NCBI GenBank assembly: GCA_038248655.1
Contig: JBBRXG010000001.1
Span: 1-64,000 of the forward strand
Origin: DATBLE01 sp038248655
GTDB lineage: Bacteria; Actinomycetota; Thermoleophilia; Gaiellales; Gaiellaceae
Length of the DNA stretch: 64,000 bases
Direction of reading: 5' to 3'
Below are positions 14,642 through 24,084 of the stretch, piece after piece. Position 1 is the first letter of the stretch, and every line of letters starts with the position of its first letter. Both the position numbers and the translations under genes were made by a program. Below the pieces are notes generated by a model. The model was not told where the DNA came from and ran no database searches. It was given only the letters and a program-made list of their open reading frames with translations.

Positions 14642-16249
14642 TCAGCTGCGTGTTCTGAAGTACGGGTCCTGCGCGATCTGTCTGAAGCCGTCGAGTGCGG
14701 ACGGTGACGAATCGAGTCGCCAGTTGCAGCTGCACGACTCCACTGAGCTGGTGTCCTGATCGAAGTAGATGTAGGCCATCAGGCTCGGGAAAGCCGCCTT
14801 GATCCGGGCGAGTGCATCGAGTTCCCAGCTGCGCTTTTGGCCCGGCGCGCCCTCGACGGTACCGACCTCGCCGATCATGAACGGCTTCCGACCGAGAAAG
14901 TCGATGTCCACGGACCGGTGGGCAGCCGGGCCACCGTGGAAGATCTCCTCGAAGCCGCACCAGCCGGGATGCGGGTTGCCGAGGGCCCCGCAGAAGGCGC
15001 CGGGCTCGTTCCAGTTGAACCCGTCCGCGCACACCCAGTCGACGTACTGGCCTCCTGGAAAGCTGTCGTACGACGACTTCCCGTAGAAGCTCTGCCCCGG
15101 GCACCAGACCCATGAGAGGTTCCGCGCCCCCTCCGCCACGAACAGATCGACGGTGTGACGCCAGACCGCGACGAACTCGGAAGGATTCTCCGAGAAGGGG
15201 CGGTCGGGGCTGGGCACGTTGAACTCCCAGTACATGCGAATGAACGCCGGTCGGCCAAAGGCCCTCGCTCGGCGCGCCACCGCCCTCAGGCAGGCATCGG
15301 CGCGTCCGCTCCTCAGCTCGTCGAGGCTGTAGCCGGGCGACCAGGACACGTAGGGGATCGCGCCGTGACGGGCGGCCCACGCCTCCTGGGTGCCGAAGGG
15401 AACGGCTCCAGGGTAGAAGCACCCTCCGTCGGGCGCGCCGTGGTAGATGCCCATGACGTCCAGCTTGCGGCCCGCCACCTGCTCACGAGAGAGGAACTGA
15501 GCCTTCGCTTCCTCCCACGACTTGCCAGGGCCGCCCGGAGAGATGCCGAGGAGCGATCCCGGCAACCTGGAAGGGAGGATGATGTCGAGGCCCGCGGGCC
15601 CGTCGAGGTAGGAGGCGGGATAGACGCCGAGCACCGGCGGGTGAGCGGACTCGCGACTCGCGATTCTGATCCGGCCGGTGCCCGAGCGCGTGAGCGCCAG
15701 AGTGACGATCTGCTTTCCCTGCACGAGCCGAGTGACATCGGTGCTGACCCAGTCTCCGGCTCTGACTGGGCCGGAGTCGATTCTCGTGGGCAATACCCGA
15801 GGCGCGGCAGAGTAGGTGACCGTCCGCTCGTTCCACCGGCCGACGGAGACTCCAACGGAGAATCCGCGCCGCGATGTCGTCAGCGCATAGACGTGCAGCA
15901 CCGCCCCTAGCCCTGTCGTTAGCCGACGGACGCGGAACGTCAGGTAGGCACGGGCGTCTGGAGCGCGATCGAGCAGGAGCTCTTTCGATCGGCCGAGATT
16001 GGCTCTCGGCCGGGCGGCAGTGACCGACGCGTCGGCAATCGCCTCGAATGTCTGCCCTTTGGCGGGCGTGTCCCGTCCTCCGCTGCCGGGAGCAGCGACG
16101 AGCGCGGCAGCGAGCATGGCAGCGAGCGTGGCAGCCACTCTCGGGACGCAGCCGGATCGACCTCGGAGACGTCGAGTGAGAGTTTCGGCGCGGCACGAAG
16201 GGATGGGAAAAGCAGTGAAGGCTGCTCGGACGCGGTTCGAAAGAGTCAT
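14642..16249 (-). CDS. secreted GH26-like glycosidase with DNRLRE domain
   Basis: A 535-residue exported protein. After an Arg-rich N terminus comes a signal-like segment (VAATLAAMLAAALVAAPGSG). Residues roughly 65-205 look like a DNRLRE beta-sandwich (FEAIADASVTAARPRANLGR, then TFRVRR and VTLALTRSGTGRIRIASRES). The rest is a TIM-barrel like GH26 mannanases/lichenases: IRMYWEFNV carries the likely acid/base Glu and FMIGEVGTVEG the likely nucleophile. It is last in the first polysaccharide gene block and probably trims or remodels surface glycan. Substrate unknown. The start is uncertain; no strong ribosome-binding site is seen. Confidence 0.75.
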   Translation of the reverse strand: MTLSNRVRAAFTAFPIPSCRAETLTRRLRGRSGCVPRVAATLAAMLAAALVAAPGSGGRDTPAKGQTFEAIADASVTAARPRANLGRSKELLLDRAPDARAYLTFRVRRLTTGLGAVLHVYALTTSRRGFSVGVSVGRWNERTVTYSAAPRVLPTRIDSGPVRAGDWVSTDVTRLVQGKQIVTLALTRSGTGRIRIASRESAHPPVLGVYPASYLDGPAGLDIILPSRLPGSLLGISPGGPGKSWEEAKAQFLSREQVAGRKLDVMGIYHGAPDGGCFYPGAVPFGTQEAWAARHGAIPYVSWSPGYSLDELRSGRADACLRAVARRARAFGRPAFIRMYWEFNVPSPDRPFSENPSEFVAVWRHTVDLFVAEGARNLSWVWCPGQSFYGKSSYDSFPGGQYVDWVCADGFNWNEPGAFCGALGNPHPGWCGFEEIFHGGPAAHRSVDIDFLGRKPFMIGEVGTVEGAPGQKRSWELDALARIKAAFPSLMAYIYFDQDTSSVESCSCNWRLDSSPSALDGFRQIAQDPYFRTRS

Positions 16250-16482
16250 CGACGGCGTGCCGGGACATTTAGCACAGATGCTCGTGCGTGGAGACCTACG
16301 TCGTCGAAGTCTCGAGCACGTCGCCGAAGAGCGCAACCATCGCAGCCGCGCTTGCGTCCCCAAGTCAGCTCGACTCGAACAGCTCTTTCGCAGCCGAGCG
16401 CATACGCGCTCGGCGGGAGGCATCTAAGTCCTGCGCGAGGGGCGCGAACACGGCGCACCGTCGGTCCGTCGAGCTCCACGAC

Positions 16483-17568
16483 TTACACCGAGCGGGTTTC
16501 CGGCTCGCGGCGCCAGCGTTCGCGGTTAAGCTCGTATATCTCCCTGAGAATCGATTCGAGATCGTACGCTGGCGCCCACTCCGGGTAGTCGGCCTCGAAA
16601 GCCGACACGTCGCTAATCCACCAGATGTGATCGCCGATCCGATTCTGCTCGACGTATGACCATGAGAGCTCACGGCCGACGATGCGTTCGCAGGCGGCGA
16701 TTGCCTCGAGCATCGAGCAGTTGACTCTGCGCCCACCCCCAATGTTGTAGACGCCCGCGACGGGCGACCTCGCGCCGACCTGCTCGAATGCCGCGATCAA
16801 GTCGGCAGAATGAATGTTGTCGCGGACCTGCTTACCCCCGTACCCATAGACGGTGTAGTGCCGGCCCGTAGCTGCACACTTCATCAAGTAGGCAAGGAAG
16901 CCGTGCAGCTCGGCTCCGGAATGACCCGGCCCGGTCAGGCAACCGCCTCGAAAGACGGCCGTGCGAAGACCGAAGTACCGGCCATACTCCTGGACGAGCA
17001 GATCGGCTGCTACCTTCGAGACTCCGAAGAGGCTGTGCGTGCTCTGGTCGATCGTCATCGTCTCGGGAATGCCGTTGAACCACGGGTGATCGTCGGGCAA
17101 CTCGAAGCGCATGGGCTGCTCGACTAGCGGAAGCTGGTTCGGCGTGTCGCCATAAACTTTGTTCGTCGACGTGAAAATGAATGTCGCCTCGGGTGCGTAT
17201 TTGCGCACTGCTTCGAGCACGACGAGCGTGCCCTGCGCGTTGACGCCGAAGTCGGTAACAGGATCGCGCGCTGCCCAGTCGTGCGAAGGCTGGGCAGCCG
17301 CATGAATCACGACCCGAAGCGCGCCTGCCGCACTTTTGAAGACAGAGTCGATCTCCTCCGCGTCGCGGATGTCGATCGCATGATGGACGTATCCCGGTAA
17401 CTCTGAAATCAGGCGCTCTGTCATCCAGCGCGTGGATCCGTCGCTGCCGAAGAAGACGCTTCGCATGTCGTTGTCGATGCCGATGACGTCGTATCCACGT
17501 GAATGGAAGCGGCGGACCGCCTCCGAGCCGATCAACCCAGACGAGCCGGTCACAATGAGCGTGCTCAC
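16483..17568 (-). CDS. NAD-dependent epimerase (CDP-paratose 2-epimerase-like)
   Basis: A 361-residue extended short-chain dehydrogenase acting on nucleotide sugars. The NAD-binding GSSGLIGSEAVRRF is at the N terminus, followed by DIRDAEE, IHAAAQPSHDW and IFTSTNKVYGDTPN (active-site Thr and CDP-paratose epimerase-like NKVYG). The usual YxxxK becomes FGVSK in THSLFGVSKVAADLLVQEYG, so the general acid/base Tyr is Phe. Close matches with CDP-tyvelose-type enzymes are expected from the NKVYGD and WFNGIPE segments. Its GTG overlaps the stop of the upstream glycosyltransferase (GTGA). Confidence 0.8.
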   Translation of the reverse strand: MSTLIVTGSSGLIGSEAVRRFHSRGYDVIGIDNDMRSVFFGSDGSTRWMTERLISELPGYVHHAIDIRDAEEIDSVFKSAAGALRVVIHAAAQPSHDWAARDPVTDFGVNAQGTLVVLEAVRKYAPEATFIFTSTNKVYGDTPNQLPLVEQPMRFELPDDHPWFNGIPETMTIDQSTHSLFGVSKVAADLLVQEYGRYFGLRTAVFRGGCLTGPGHSGAELHGFLAYLMKCAATGRHYTVYGYGGKQVRDNIHSADLIAAFEQVGARSPVAGVYNIGGGRRVNCSMLEAIAACERIVGRELSWSYVEQNRIGDHIWWISDVSAFEADYPEWAPAYDLESILREIYELNRERWRREPETRSV

Positions 17569-18737
17569 TGGCGCCCTCCGGCCGCTACTCCTTGGCTGAC
17601 TTCGGGCGCACTCGGGAACGCGGCGAGAAAAGCTCGGCGGAATCTCTCTCGAGAGAAGCGATCTGCGAACTGGGCCAACGCTTCCGACCGAGCTTCGACC
17701 GCGTCCGGGTCATCCGTCAGAGAGCGGATCGCTCGAGCGAGCGCGGGTGCGTCCGTACATTCGAGAGCGATGCCCAGTTCGTATCGACGGACGAGATATC
17801 CCATGAGGCCGCCGTCCTGGACAATGACGGGAGTTCCGACACTCGCCGCCTCGAGGAGGACACGCGACATCCCGTAGTGGCGAGGGTATGGGAGCACGGC
17901 GCACCGGGCGCTGGCGAGTGCAGCCAAGCCCTCGGCTTCGCTGTGCCGCGAGGTTCGGACATCCACCTCGACACCGGCCGTCTTCATCTGCGCAACGCAC
18001 ACCTCGAGTCGCCGCTCGAAGCCGGGCTCAACCGGCCCTGCGAGGGTGACGGCGATCGAATCCGGTTCCCGGATAGACGCGGCCGCCAGGAATTCGATCC
18101 CTTTGCGCTCCGCAAGCGCCCCATAAGCGATGCAGCCCTTGCGTCGTCCACGCGGAACCGGGGCCGGCACCTCTCCGATCGGTGGCTCCGGCAGCCAATG
18201 AGCTTGCAAGCCTCTCTCCGCCCAGAAATGAGCCGCGCCTTCGTCGAGCGTCAGCAATGCATGGGCGTCGGCGCGTCGGCCCCATCGCTGAACAAGGTGC
18301 TCGTGTGCCGCCGCGAGGAAGCGTTCGCGGAGATTGAAGCGCGTCCCGTACAGGGCCGGATAGTGCGCCCTCGGACGGAACAGGAGTACGCTGATCGGCA
18401 CGTCTGACACCGGCTGCTTCAGAAGCCAGCGCATTGCGCTATCACCGAACAGGTGCAAGGCGTGATCCGGCGAGGCGGTCCGCGACACCTCCAGGAAGAG
18501 GGCTGTTTCCGCGCGATCGCTCTTCTGCTTCGAACGACTGTATGAACCGCCGTGTCCGACGAAGGGCTGGTCGGGGAGGGAGATGATCGAGCACTCCAGA
18601 TCGGAGAGCCTCGCTTCGAGCCGCTTCGGCACCGCGAGCACCAGCTCGACGTCGGACTCGAGGGTCTCGACCGCCCGGCGCAGATACAGCTCGGAGTGAC
18701 CGTTCTCGCTCCCTTCGAAGATCAGCAGTCGAGTCAG
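17565..18737 (-). CDS. glycosyltransferase, GT4-like
   Basis: About 390 residues with a two-Rossmann (GT-B) pattern. The N-terminal half begins TRLLIFEGSENGHSELYLRR; the C-terminal half has GCIAYGALAERKGIEFLAAA (donor-domain start) and PYPRHYGMSRVLLEAASVGT with the ExxxxxxxE-type donor-binding helix, then PVIVQDGG. The probable start is CTG at 18737, overlapping the ligase TGA (CTGA), since no ATG/GTG lies near the conserved N terminus. It would add one sugar to the repeat unit on the cytoplasmic face; donor unknown. Confidence 0.75.
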   Translation of the reverse strand: MTRLLIFEGSENGHSELYLRRAVETLESDVELVLAVPKRLEARLSDLECSIISLPDQPFVGHGGSYSRSKQKSDRAETALFLEVSRTASPDHALHLFGDSAMRWLLKQPVSDVPISVLLFRPRAHYPALYGTRFNLRERFLAAAHEHLVQRWGRRADAHALLTLDEGAAHFWAERGLQAHWLPEPPIGEVPAPVPRGRRKGCIAYGALAERKGIEFLAAASIREPDSIAVTLAGPVEPGFERRLEVCVAQMKTAGVEVDVRTSRHSEAEGLAALASARCAVLPYPRHYGMSRVLLEAASVGTPVIVQDGGLMGYLVRRYELGIALECTDAPALARAIRSLTDDPDAVEARSEALAQFADRFSRERFRRAFLAAFPSAPEVSQGVAAGGRQ

Positions 18738-20137
18738 CGCAATTCTCTCGGTTCGGCCGGGCGCGTCGACTTGGAACCGGCGTCGATTCGCTCGCGCAGA
18801 GACAACGCGATCAGCAGTAACAATCCGAATGCGAAACCCTTGTCTTCGAACGGTGAGTTGAGAAGCGTGTAGCCAGCGACGATCGCGAAATATCCAATGA
18901 GCGCGAAGCGCGCCGGCCCCAACTCCGGACCCGGCGTGCGGATTCTCCTCAAGAACATCAAAACGAAGTACGCCCACGCAGCAAGGGCAGCCAAGCCGAC
19001 AAGGCCGAACTTGGCCAAGAAGCTGAGCGGAGTATCGATGGTGAACACGAATACGGTATTTCCGCTGAGGTCGGTATAGGGGAAGAGATGACCAGGCCCA
19101 ACGCCGAGCAGCGGCGACGAGTGGTACGCCTGCAAGGCAAGCTCCTGCTGAGACCTGCGCTCGACGTAGCTCTGATCGGAGACCGGGTGAGACAGCACGG
19201 CCGGGAGGGAGGAGAAGCGTTGAGTCAGTGCGGTCGTGGAGATGCCCAGCCTGCTCACGTAGTGGATGCCAACGAGGCCTATAAGCGCGACAACGGCCAC
19301 GAACGCGAAGAATCGGAGCGTGCGGGCGAAGAAGCTGAGCCTCGAAGCGAACAGAATCGCAATCGGCGCCGCGATGAACGTCAACGCCGATCGGGTCCCG
19401 GACAGGACAACCAGGGCGAGCACCGCGGCCGCGATTAGCATCCATCGCCGCCAGCTCCGTGGGCGCTGGAAGCTCGCGCTGATTGCATAGGCGAACAGGG
19501 CGCCCGGAAACAAGAGGCTGGGGAGGGCGAACCTCGTGATTGCCGGAGTTGCGAGTGCATGCCGCGACGCGAACTCGAAGGTGAACGATGTCCCCGAGAT
19601 TACGCCGCCGACCACGAGCACCCAGAGAAGCCGTCGGCGCGACATCCGCGTGCTGACGTCTATCGCGAAGGCTGGTACGCACACCGCCAGGAGGTACGGC
19701 GCCGCATCCCTGAGCCACGAGACGGTCGTGGTTCCATGGACTCGCGCGACCACGAACGAGAGCAGGAGCAGTGAGAACAGCACGACGGAAGCGCGGAAGA
19801 GAGGCTTCGAGTGCGCGTAGCTTTCTGTATGCGCAGGCTTCCGGACGTTCGTCAGCGCTGCGCCGAAAGCCACGGCGACGCCCAGGAAGTAGGCGAGCTT
19901 CGTCGCCCCGAACCCCTGCGAACTCTGGAGCACGGCGAGCCCGCCGAACACGACGAGGACCGCCCGCGCCTGAACGCTCGCTGCGACCAGCACTGCCACA
20001 AGTGCTCCGAGGGGCAGGACGGCGATAAGCGGGTCAGGGACCAGCGCGAGGCCGCTTATGCAGAGAACGCCAAGGATCCCGACGAGAAGAGGGACGGGGG
20101 GGCGGCCCTGCTCGCCCACTGCCACGGGCCGCATCAT
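18734..20137 (-). CDS. O-antigen ligase/polymerase-like membrane protein (Wzy/WaaL family)
   Basis: A 467-residue integral membrane protein with about 10-12 hydrophobic segments, for example VPLLVGILGVLCISGLALV, LIAVLPLGALVAVLVAAS and WMLIAAAVLALVVLSGT. A long extracytoplasmic loop before the last helices contains the Wzy_C hallmark SPLLGVGPGHLFPY. Such proteins polymerise or ligate undecaprenyl-linked glycans on the outer face of the membrane. The position between the Wzc-type kinase and the GT4 supports a polymerase role. Confidence 0.8.
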   Translation of the reverse strand: MMRPVAVGEQGRPPVPLLVGILGVLCISGLALVPDPLIAVLPLGALVAVLVAASVQARAVLVVFGGLAVLQSSQGFGATKLAYFLGVAVAFGAALTNVRKPAHTESYAHSKPLFRASVVLFSLLLLSFVVARVHGTTTVSWLRDAAPYLLAVCVPAFAIDVSTRMSRRRLLWVLVVGGVISGTSFTFEFASRHALATPAITRFALPSLLFPGALFAYAISASFQRPRSWRRWMLIAAAVLALVVLSGTRSALTFIAAPIAILFASRLSFFARTLRFFAFVAVVALIGLVGIHYVSRLGISTTALTQRFSSLPAVLSHPVSDQSYVERRSQQELALQAYHSSPLLGVGPGHLFPYTDLSGNTVFVFTIDTPLSFLAKFGLVGLAALAAWAYFVLMFLRRIRTPGPELGPARFALIGYFAIVAGYTLLNSPFEDKGFAFGLLLLIALSLRERIDAGSKSTRPAEPRELR

Positions 20138-20419
20138 TGCGGTATCAGCGGGTGACGTACCGAGCCCTGGTCACAGGCCACCATCCGCTCGAGCAAGCGT
20201 TTCACTGAGCAGCGTCCTGATTCGATACCGATGGGGCACTCCATCGCAGGCGACTGGTCTCGGTCTCGCAACATGGCCTCAATGTCGGGCAGCTAGTGGA
20301 TCGCGTAGCCGGCACGTCGAACGCACGGCGCGAGGATCAAGCCAGGCTCGACTCCACGAGAGTCGGCCACAGAGGACAGGTTCGAAAGGCTCCGTAAGCA
20401 TCGGCGGCAGCCAGCTGGA

Positions 20420-22123
20420 TCACCGTCGAGTCAGCAACTGCCGCTTTGTCCGTGCCCCCTCCGTCGACGTGCCTGAGCCACCTTCCTGGTCTTCGCCGGA
20501 AATGCTACTTCTTCTGCCGGTGGGCCTGGCCCGTCCATGGACACGCTGGGGAGCGTCATAGGCGTCCCCGTAGCCGTAACCCGCTGTGGCCGCTCCACCC
20601 GCGATCACGAATCCCAGCTTGACGGCCGGACACATCTCGAGCACACGACCAAGCTCCTTCACCACCGGCCGTGTAACACGGCGGAGATTCGTGACGACCA
20701 CGATGGCGTCCACCGCGGTCGACAGCGACAACGCGTCGCTGACCTGCAGTACCGGAGGTGTGTCGATCACGACGAAATCGGCGCGGGCGCGCAATTCTGC
20801 GAGAATCGCACGCAGCTCATCGGTCCCGACGAGGGCTCCTGGATCCGGCGGCACCGCACCCGACGGAAGCACGAGCAACTGGCCATCGGAGGTTCGATGA
20901 CCATTTCGGCTAGCCTCCTGCCCTTCCGCCCCTGACGTTGCGACGTTCACCTCGACGAGTGCATCGTCGAGAGTGGCGTCACCGAGCACAACGTCTGTCA
21001 GGCCCGGCTGCGCCCCAAGCTGGAAGAGGCGATCGACGAAGGGCCGGCGCAAATCGAGGTCGACGAGAATCACGCTGCGGTGGTGCTGCGCGAGCGCGAT
21101 GGCGAGATTCGCCGCGCTCGTCGTCTTGCCCTCGCCGACGAGCGCGCTCGTCACCATCAACGTGCGGGCCCGATGGCTGAGATTCGCAAGCTCGACACTG
21201 CTGCGGAAGACGCGGATTGCCTCCGCTTCCGCTCCACGGGGATCAGTTAGCAGCACCAGCCTGTTCTCGGGGCGGTCGTACTTGTCGGACACCCGCAGCC
21301 TGGCCAGAAGCGGCAGGCCGAGACGCTCTTCGATCTCCTCGTGACCTCTCACTCTCCGGTCCAGAGCCTCGACCAGGAAGGCGAGCCCAATGCCGATCAG
21401 TAGTCCGAGTGCGAGGCCGAGCGCACCCGAACGCGCAGGCTCCGGCTGAACCTTCGCGGCCCCATCGGCTTCCTGGACCACGAAGGTGTTTGCCGATCCG
21501 AGTGCTTCCATGGCCCGGAGCTGCTGCTCCTTGTTGACGAGGCTCTCGTAGAGCGCTCGCTGAGTGCCACCGCCCTCAGGTAGCTGACTGAGGCGGGACT
21601 CGACGGTACGAAGAGCCCGTTGAATCGGGAGACTGTCGAGCTGACGCTGGTAGGCGGTGAACTGCCGTGCATACTCCGTCGCAAGGCGCTTGGCAAGAGT
21701 GCCACCTTGCTGCGTGACGCTGAAGGTCAGGATGTTGCTGACCGGATCGGCGCTCACGTGCGAGTGCGAGCGCAAACCCGACACCGTCAACCCCGGGACG
21801 GGCACCGCCTTGAGTACCCCTTGAAGAACCGGGGACACACGCACGAGCTTCGCGTCGGTCGCGGCGATACGGTCAGATTGCTGGAGCGCGGGCGAGCCCT
21901 GCGTGCCCGTGAGGCTCGCGGCCAGATCCTGTTGACTGAGGAGCACCTGGGCTTTCGCTTCGTACAGCTTCTGCTGACGGAAGGACATCACGAGCGCCAA
22001 CGCAGGCACCAGGACGACGGCTGCGAGGACCACCCACTTCTGCCGCCGGATGACGCTCACGTAATCCGTGAGCGCCCACGGCCGCTCTGAGCCCTCTCCC
22101 TGCATCCGCTCCTCCTCTGACAC
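20420..22123 (-). CDS. chain-length determinant/tyrosine autokinase (Wzc/CpsCD-like)
   Basis: A 567-residue fusion of a Wzz-type domain and a BY-kinase. One membrane helix (WVVLAAVVLVPALALVMSF) follows a short cytoplasmic N terminus; the second (LGLALGLLIGIGLAFLVEAL) precedes the kinase. Kinase motifs: Walker A ALVGEGKTTSAANLAIAL, Walker A' VILVDLDLRRP, Walker B DFVVIDTPPVL. The tail has several tyrosines (GYGYGDAY) that could be autophosphorylated. It controls polymer length and export. Its GTG is 280 nt upstream of the ligase gene, so cotranscription is not certain. Confidence 0.88.
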   Translation of the reverse strand: MSEEERMQGEGSERPWALTDYVSVIRRQKWVVLAAVVLVPALALVMSFRQQKLYEAKAQVLLSQQDLAASLTGTQGSPALQQSDRIAATDAKLVRVSPVLQGVLKAVPVPGLTVSGLRSHSHVSADPVSNILTFSVTQQGGTLAKRLATEYARQFTAYQRQLDSLPIQRALRTVESRLSQLPEGGGTQRALYESLVNKEQQLRAMEALGSANTFVVQEADGAAKVQPEPARSGALGLALGLLIGIGLAFLVEALDRRVRGHEEIEERLGLPLLARLRVSDKYDRPENRLVLLTDPRGAEAEAIRVFRSSVELANLSHRARTLMVTSALVGEGKTTSAANLAIALAQHHRSVILVDLDLRRPFVDRLFQLGAQPGLTDVVLGDATLDDALVEVNVATSGAEGQEASRNGHRTSDGQLLVLPSGAVPPDPGALVGTDELRAILAELRARADFVVIDTPPVLQVSDALSLSTAVDAIVVVTNLRRVTRPVVKELGRVLEMCPAVKLGFVIAGGAATAGYGYGDAYDAPQRVHGRARPTGRRSSISGEDQEGGSGTSTEGARTKRQLLTRR

Positions 22124-22652
22124 TGGGCGACCAAAGCATTCTTATGCTCCAATCCCACTATACGGGTGAGCCGAAATTCTACAAGCGCGGCTCCTGTCCG
22201 GCGAATGGGAGTCTCACCGACGGGCTTGTCACACACCAGCGCTCCGGCCACTGCGGAGGCGGCGCCTGCGCCCCCTTGCGCTACACGAGCGCCCGAACCA
22301 ACATGAGAGCGCGATGCTCCTTCTCACGCGGCTCCGGTCGGCGATGGCACACGCGCACCAGACTTCGGCGAGCCAGCCGCACGCATGCTTCCCTCATCTT
22401 GCTCTTCCAGGCCCGCTCGGACGCCGGCCTCTCGACCTCGCGGTCAAGGCAACCGCTCGGGACATCCATCCCGACCCCCGACCCCGTGTCCGGAGCGCCT
22501 TGGGTGGGCTCGAGATGGCTTTCAGTTGGATCGGGGAGAGCCGTCGCGTAACGCGCTTTCCGGCAGTACCAGCGCGCTTCAGCCTCTTTGACGGAATGAG
22601 TTCGATTATGCCCGTCGGGCTCGACCGCAAGTAGCACGGACGCGTCTCGCAA
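22124..22652. other. divergent intergenic region between Wzc-type kinase and Wzx-type flippase
   Basis: About 530 nt. Next to the kinase gene is a candidate promoter (22157-22184). The remainder shows no convincing gene: reading frames here are Arg/Ser/Pro-rich without conserved features. The plus-strand flippase is left without an obvious ribosome-binding site. Likely regulatory DNA plus remnants. Confidence 0.5.
22157..22184 (-). promoter_or_regulatory. candidate promoter of the Wzc-type kinase gene
   Basis: On the minus strand TTGTAG (22179-22184) and TATAGT (22157-22162) are separated by 16 bp, about 34 nt before the GTG start. The -10 fits consensus well; the -35 has three matches. Confidence 0.4.
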
Positions 22653-23978
22653 ATGGCTGACTACCGCATATGGCGGTATTGGAAATCTCACCTTCTGCGA
22701 AGTCGCATTCGGAAGAACTCGGTCTACAACGTGATCGGTATCGCTGGCTCGACCATTCTCCTGCTGGCGTTTACCCCACTCCTCTTGCACCAGATGGGAA
22801 CCGCCAACTACGGGCTATGGACGATCAGCCTGTCTGCTTTTGGCTTGCTAGGAGTGTTGGAGCTCGGATTAGGTAAAGGTCTCGCGAAGTTCGTCGCGGA
22901 GTACGGCAGCACAAACGACACGAATGCACTCTCCGCTACAGCCACCCTCTCTTTCTTGGTTTGCACGGGTATGGGCGTCCTGCTGACAGCTCCGCTATTC
23001 CTGAGCGCCCACTGGCTAGCTCGGCTGTTCGCCAGCTCTGACGTGTCGCTCTCCCAGGCCGCAGATGTCATCAAGTTGGTAGCGCTCGGACTGATTCCGC
23101 TGTTGCTCACGAGCGCTGGGCTCGGGGTGGCAATGGGCGTCCAGCGATTTGAGATTCCGATGGTCGCCTCGCTTGCCCAGAGTGGACTCACAGTCATCAC
23201 CGCTCTCGCGGTCTCCTATCTCGGTGGGTCCGTCACGGATGTCGTCATCAGCTCCCTTTGCGTCTTGTGGGCGGTCGCGCTACCGATCGTTGCGATTGGC
23301 ATCCGGCTCCTCCTTGGCCTCGGAGCGAGGCCCCTCCTCTCACTTGCCTACCTCAAGCCGACACTCTCGTTCATGACGCTGACCGGACTATCAGGCCTCG
23401 GGCAGGTTCTTTTCTCCTCGGTCGACCGCATTGCAGTCGGGGCCGTTCTCGATCTGAAGGCTGTCACCTACTACGCCGTCTCGATCGGCGTAGCGAACAA
23501 GTTGCTCCTGCTGGCAGATGTCGCAACAGCACCGCTAACGCCGGCATCCAGCGCGGAGTTGGGAATCGGCCGGCCGGATATTGTGTCCGACTATCTCAAG
23601 CGCGCCACCAAATTGGTCGCTGTAGTCTGCTGGACAACCGCCGCGGTAATGCTTCTTCTATCAGGTCCATTCTTACGGCTTTGGCTTGGGCCAGACTTCG
23701 CGAGCCATTCGCTGTCGGTATTTCGTGTCCTGATCGTGATCTATGCCCTCGTATCCACAGCGGTGCCCGCGTATCACATCGCAATCGGTATCGGTTCGCC
23801 TGGTATTTGCGCTGTGAGTGCTTTCTTGGGAGGAGCTGGCACGATCGCGCTCATCATCATTCTCGGTAGCTCGACGGGCCTCATTGGGACAGCTTGGGCG
23901 AACGGCGCCTATTTCGTGAGTTTTGCGATTCCATTCTACGTTAGGAACAGGCTGGCCACACGTTTCCATAGGGATTGA
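22653..23978 (+). CDS. Wzx-like lipid-linked oligosaccharide flippase
   Basis: A 441-residue MATE/MOP-type membrane transporter. The N-terminal RIRKNSVYNVIGIAGSTILL and LHQMGTANYGLWTISL are characteristic of polysaccharide biosynthesis protein families, followed by about 12-14 membrane segments. It would flip undecaprenyl-diphosphate-linked repeat units to the outside. It is the only flippase visible, although there are two kinase and two ligase genes. Base composition is less GC-rich and codons such as TTG and GTT are more frequent than in neighbours, suggesting transfer. Confidence 0.85.
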   Translation: MADYRIWRYWKSHLLRSRIRKNSVYNVIGIAGSTILLLAFTPLLLHQMGTANYGLWTISLSAFGLLGVLELGLGKGLAKFVAEYGSTNDTNALSATATLSFLVCTGMGVLLTAPLFLSAHWLARLFASSDVSLSQAADVIKLVALGLIPLLLTSAGLGVAMGVQRFEIPMVASLAQSGLTVITALAVSYLGGSVTDVVISSLCVLWAVALPIVAIGIRLLLGLGARPLLSLAYLKPTLSFMTLTGLSGLGQVLFSSVDRIAVGAVLDLKAVTYYAVSIGVANKLLLLADVATAPLTPASSAELGIGRPDIVSDYLKRATKLVAVVCWTTAAVMLLLSGPFLRLWLGPDFASHSLSVFRVLIVIYALVSTAVPAYHIAIGIGSPGICAVSAFLGGAGTIALIIILGSSTGLIGTAWANGAYFVSFAIPFYVRNRLATRFHRD

Positions 23979-24084
23979 TCCGTATGATCCTCACATCGGC
24001 GGACACATGCGCCACGTAGGAGACGTCTCGCGGTCCTCGGCCGACGACGGCATGTGCCGAGGCGCTCGTACGGATGAAAGTCAA

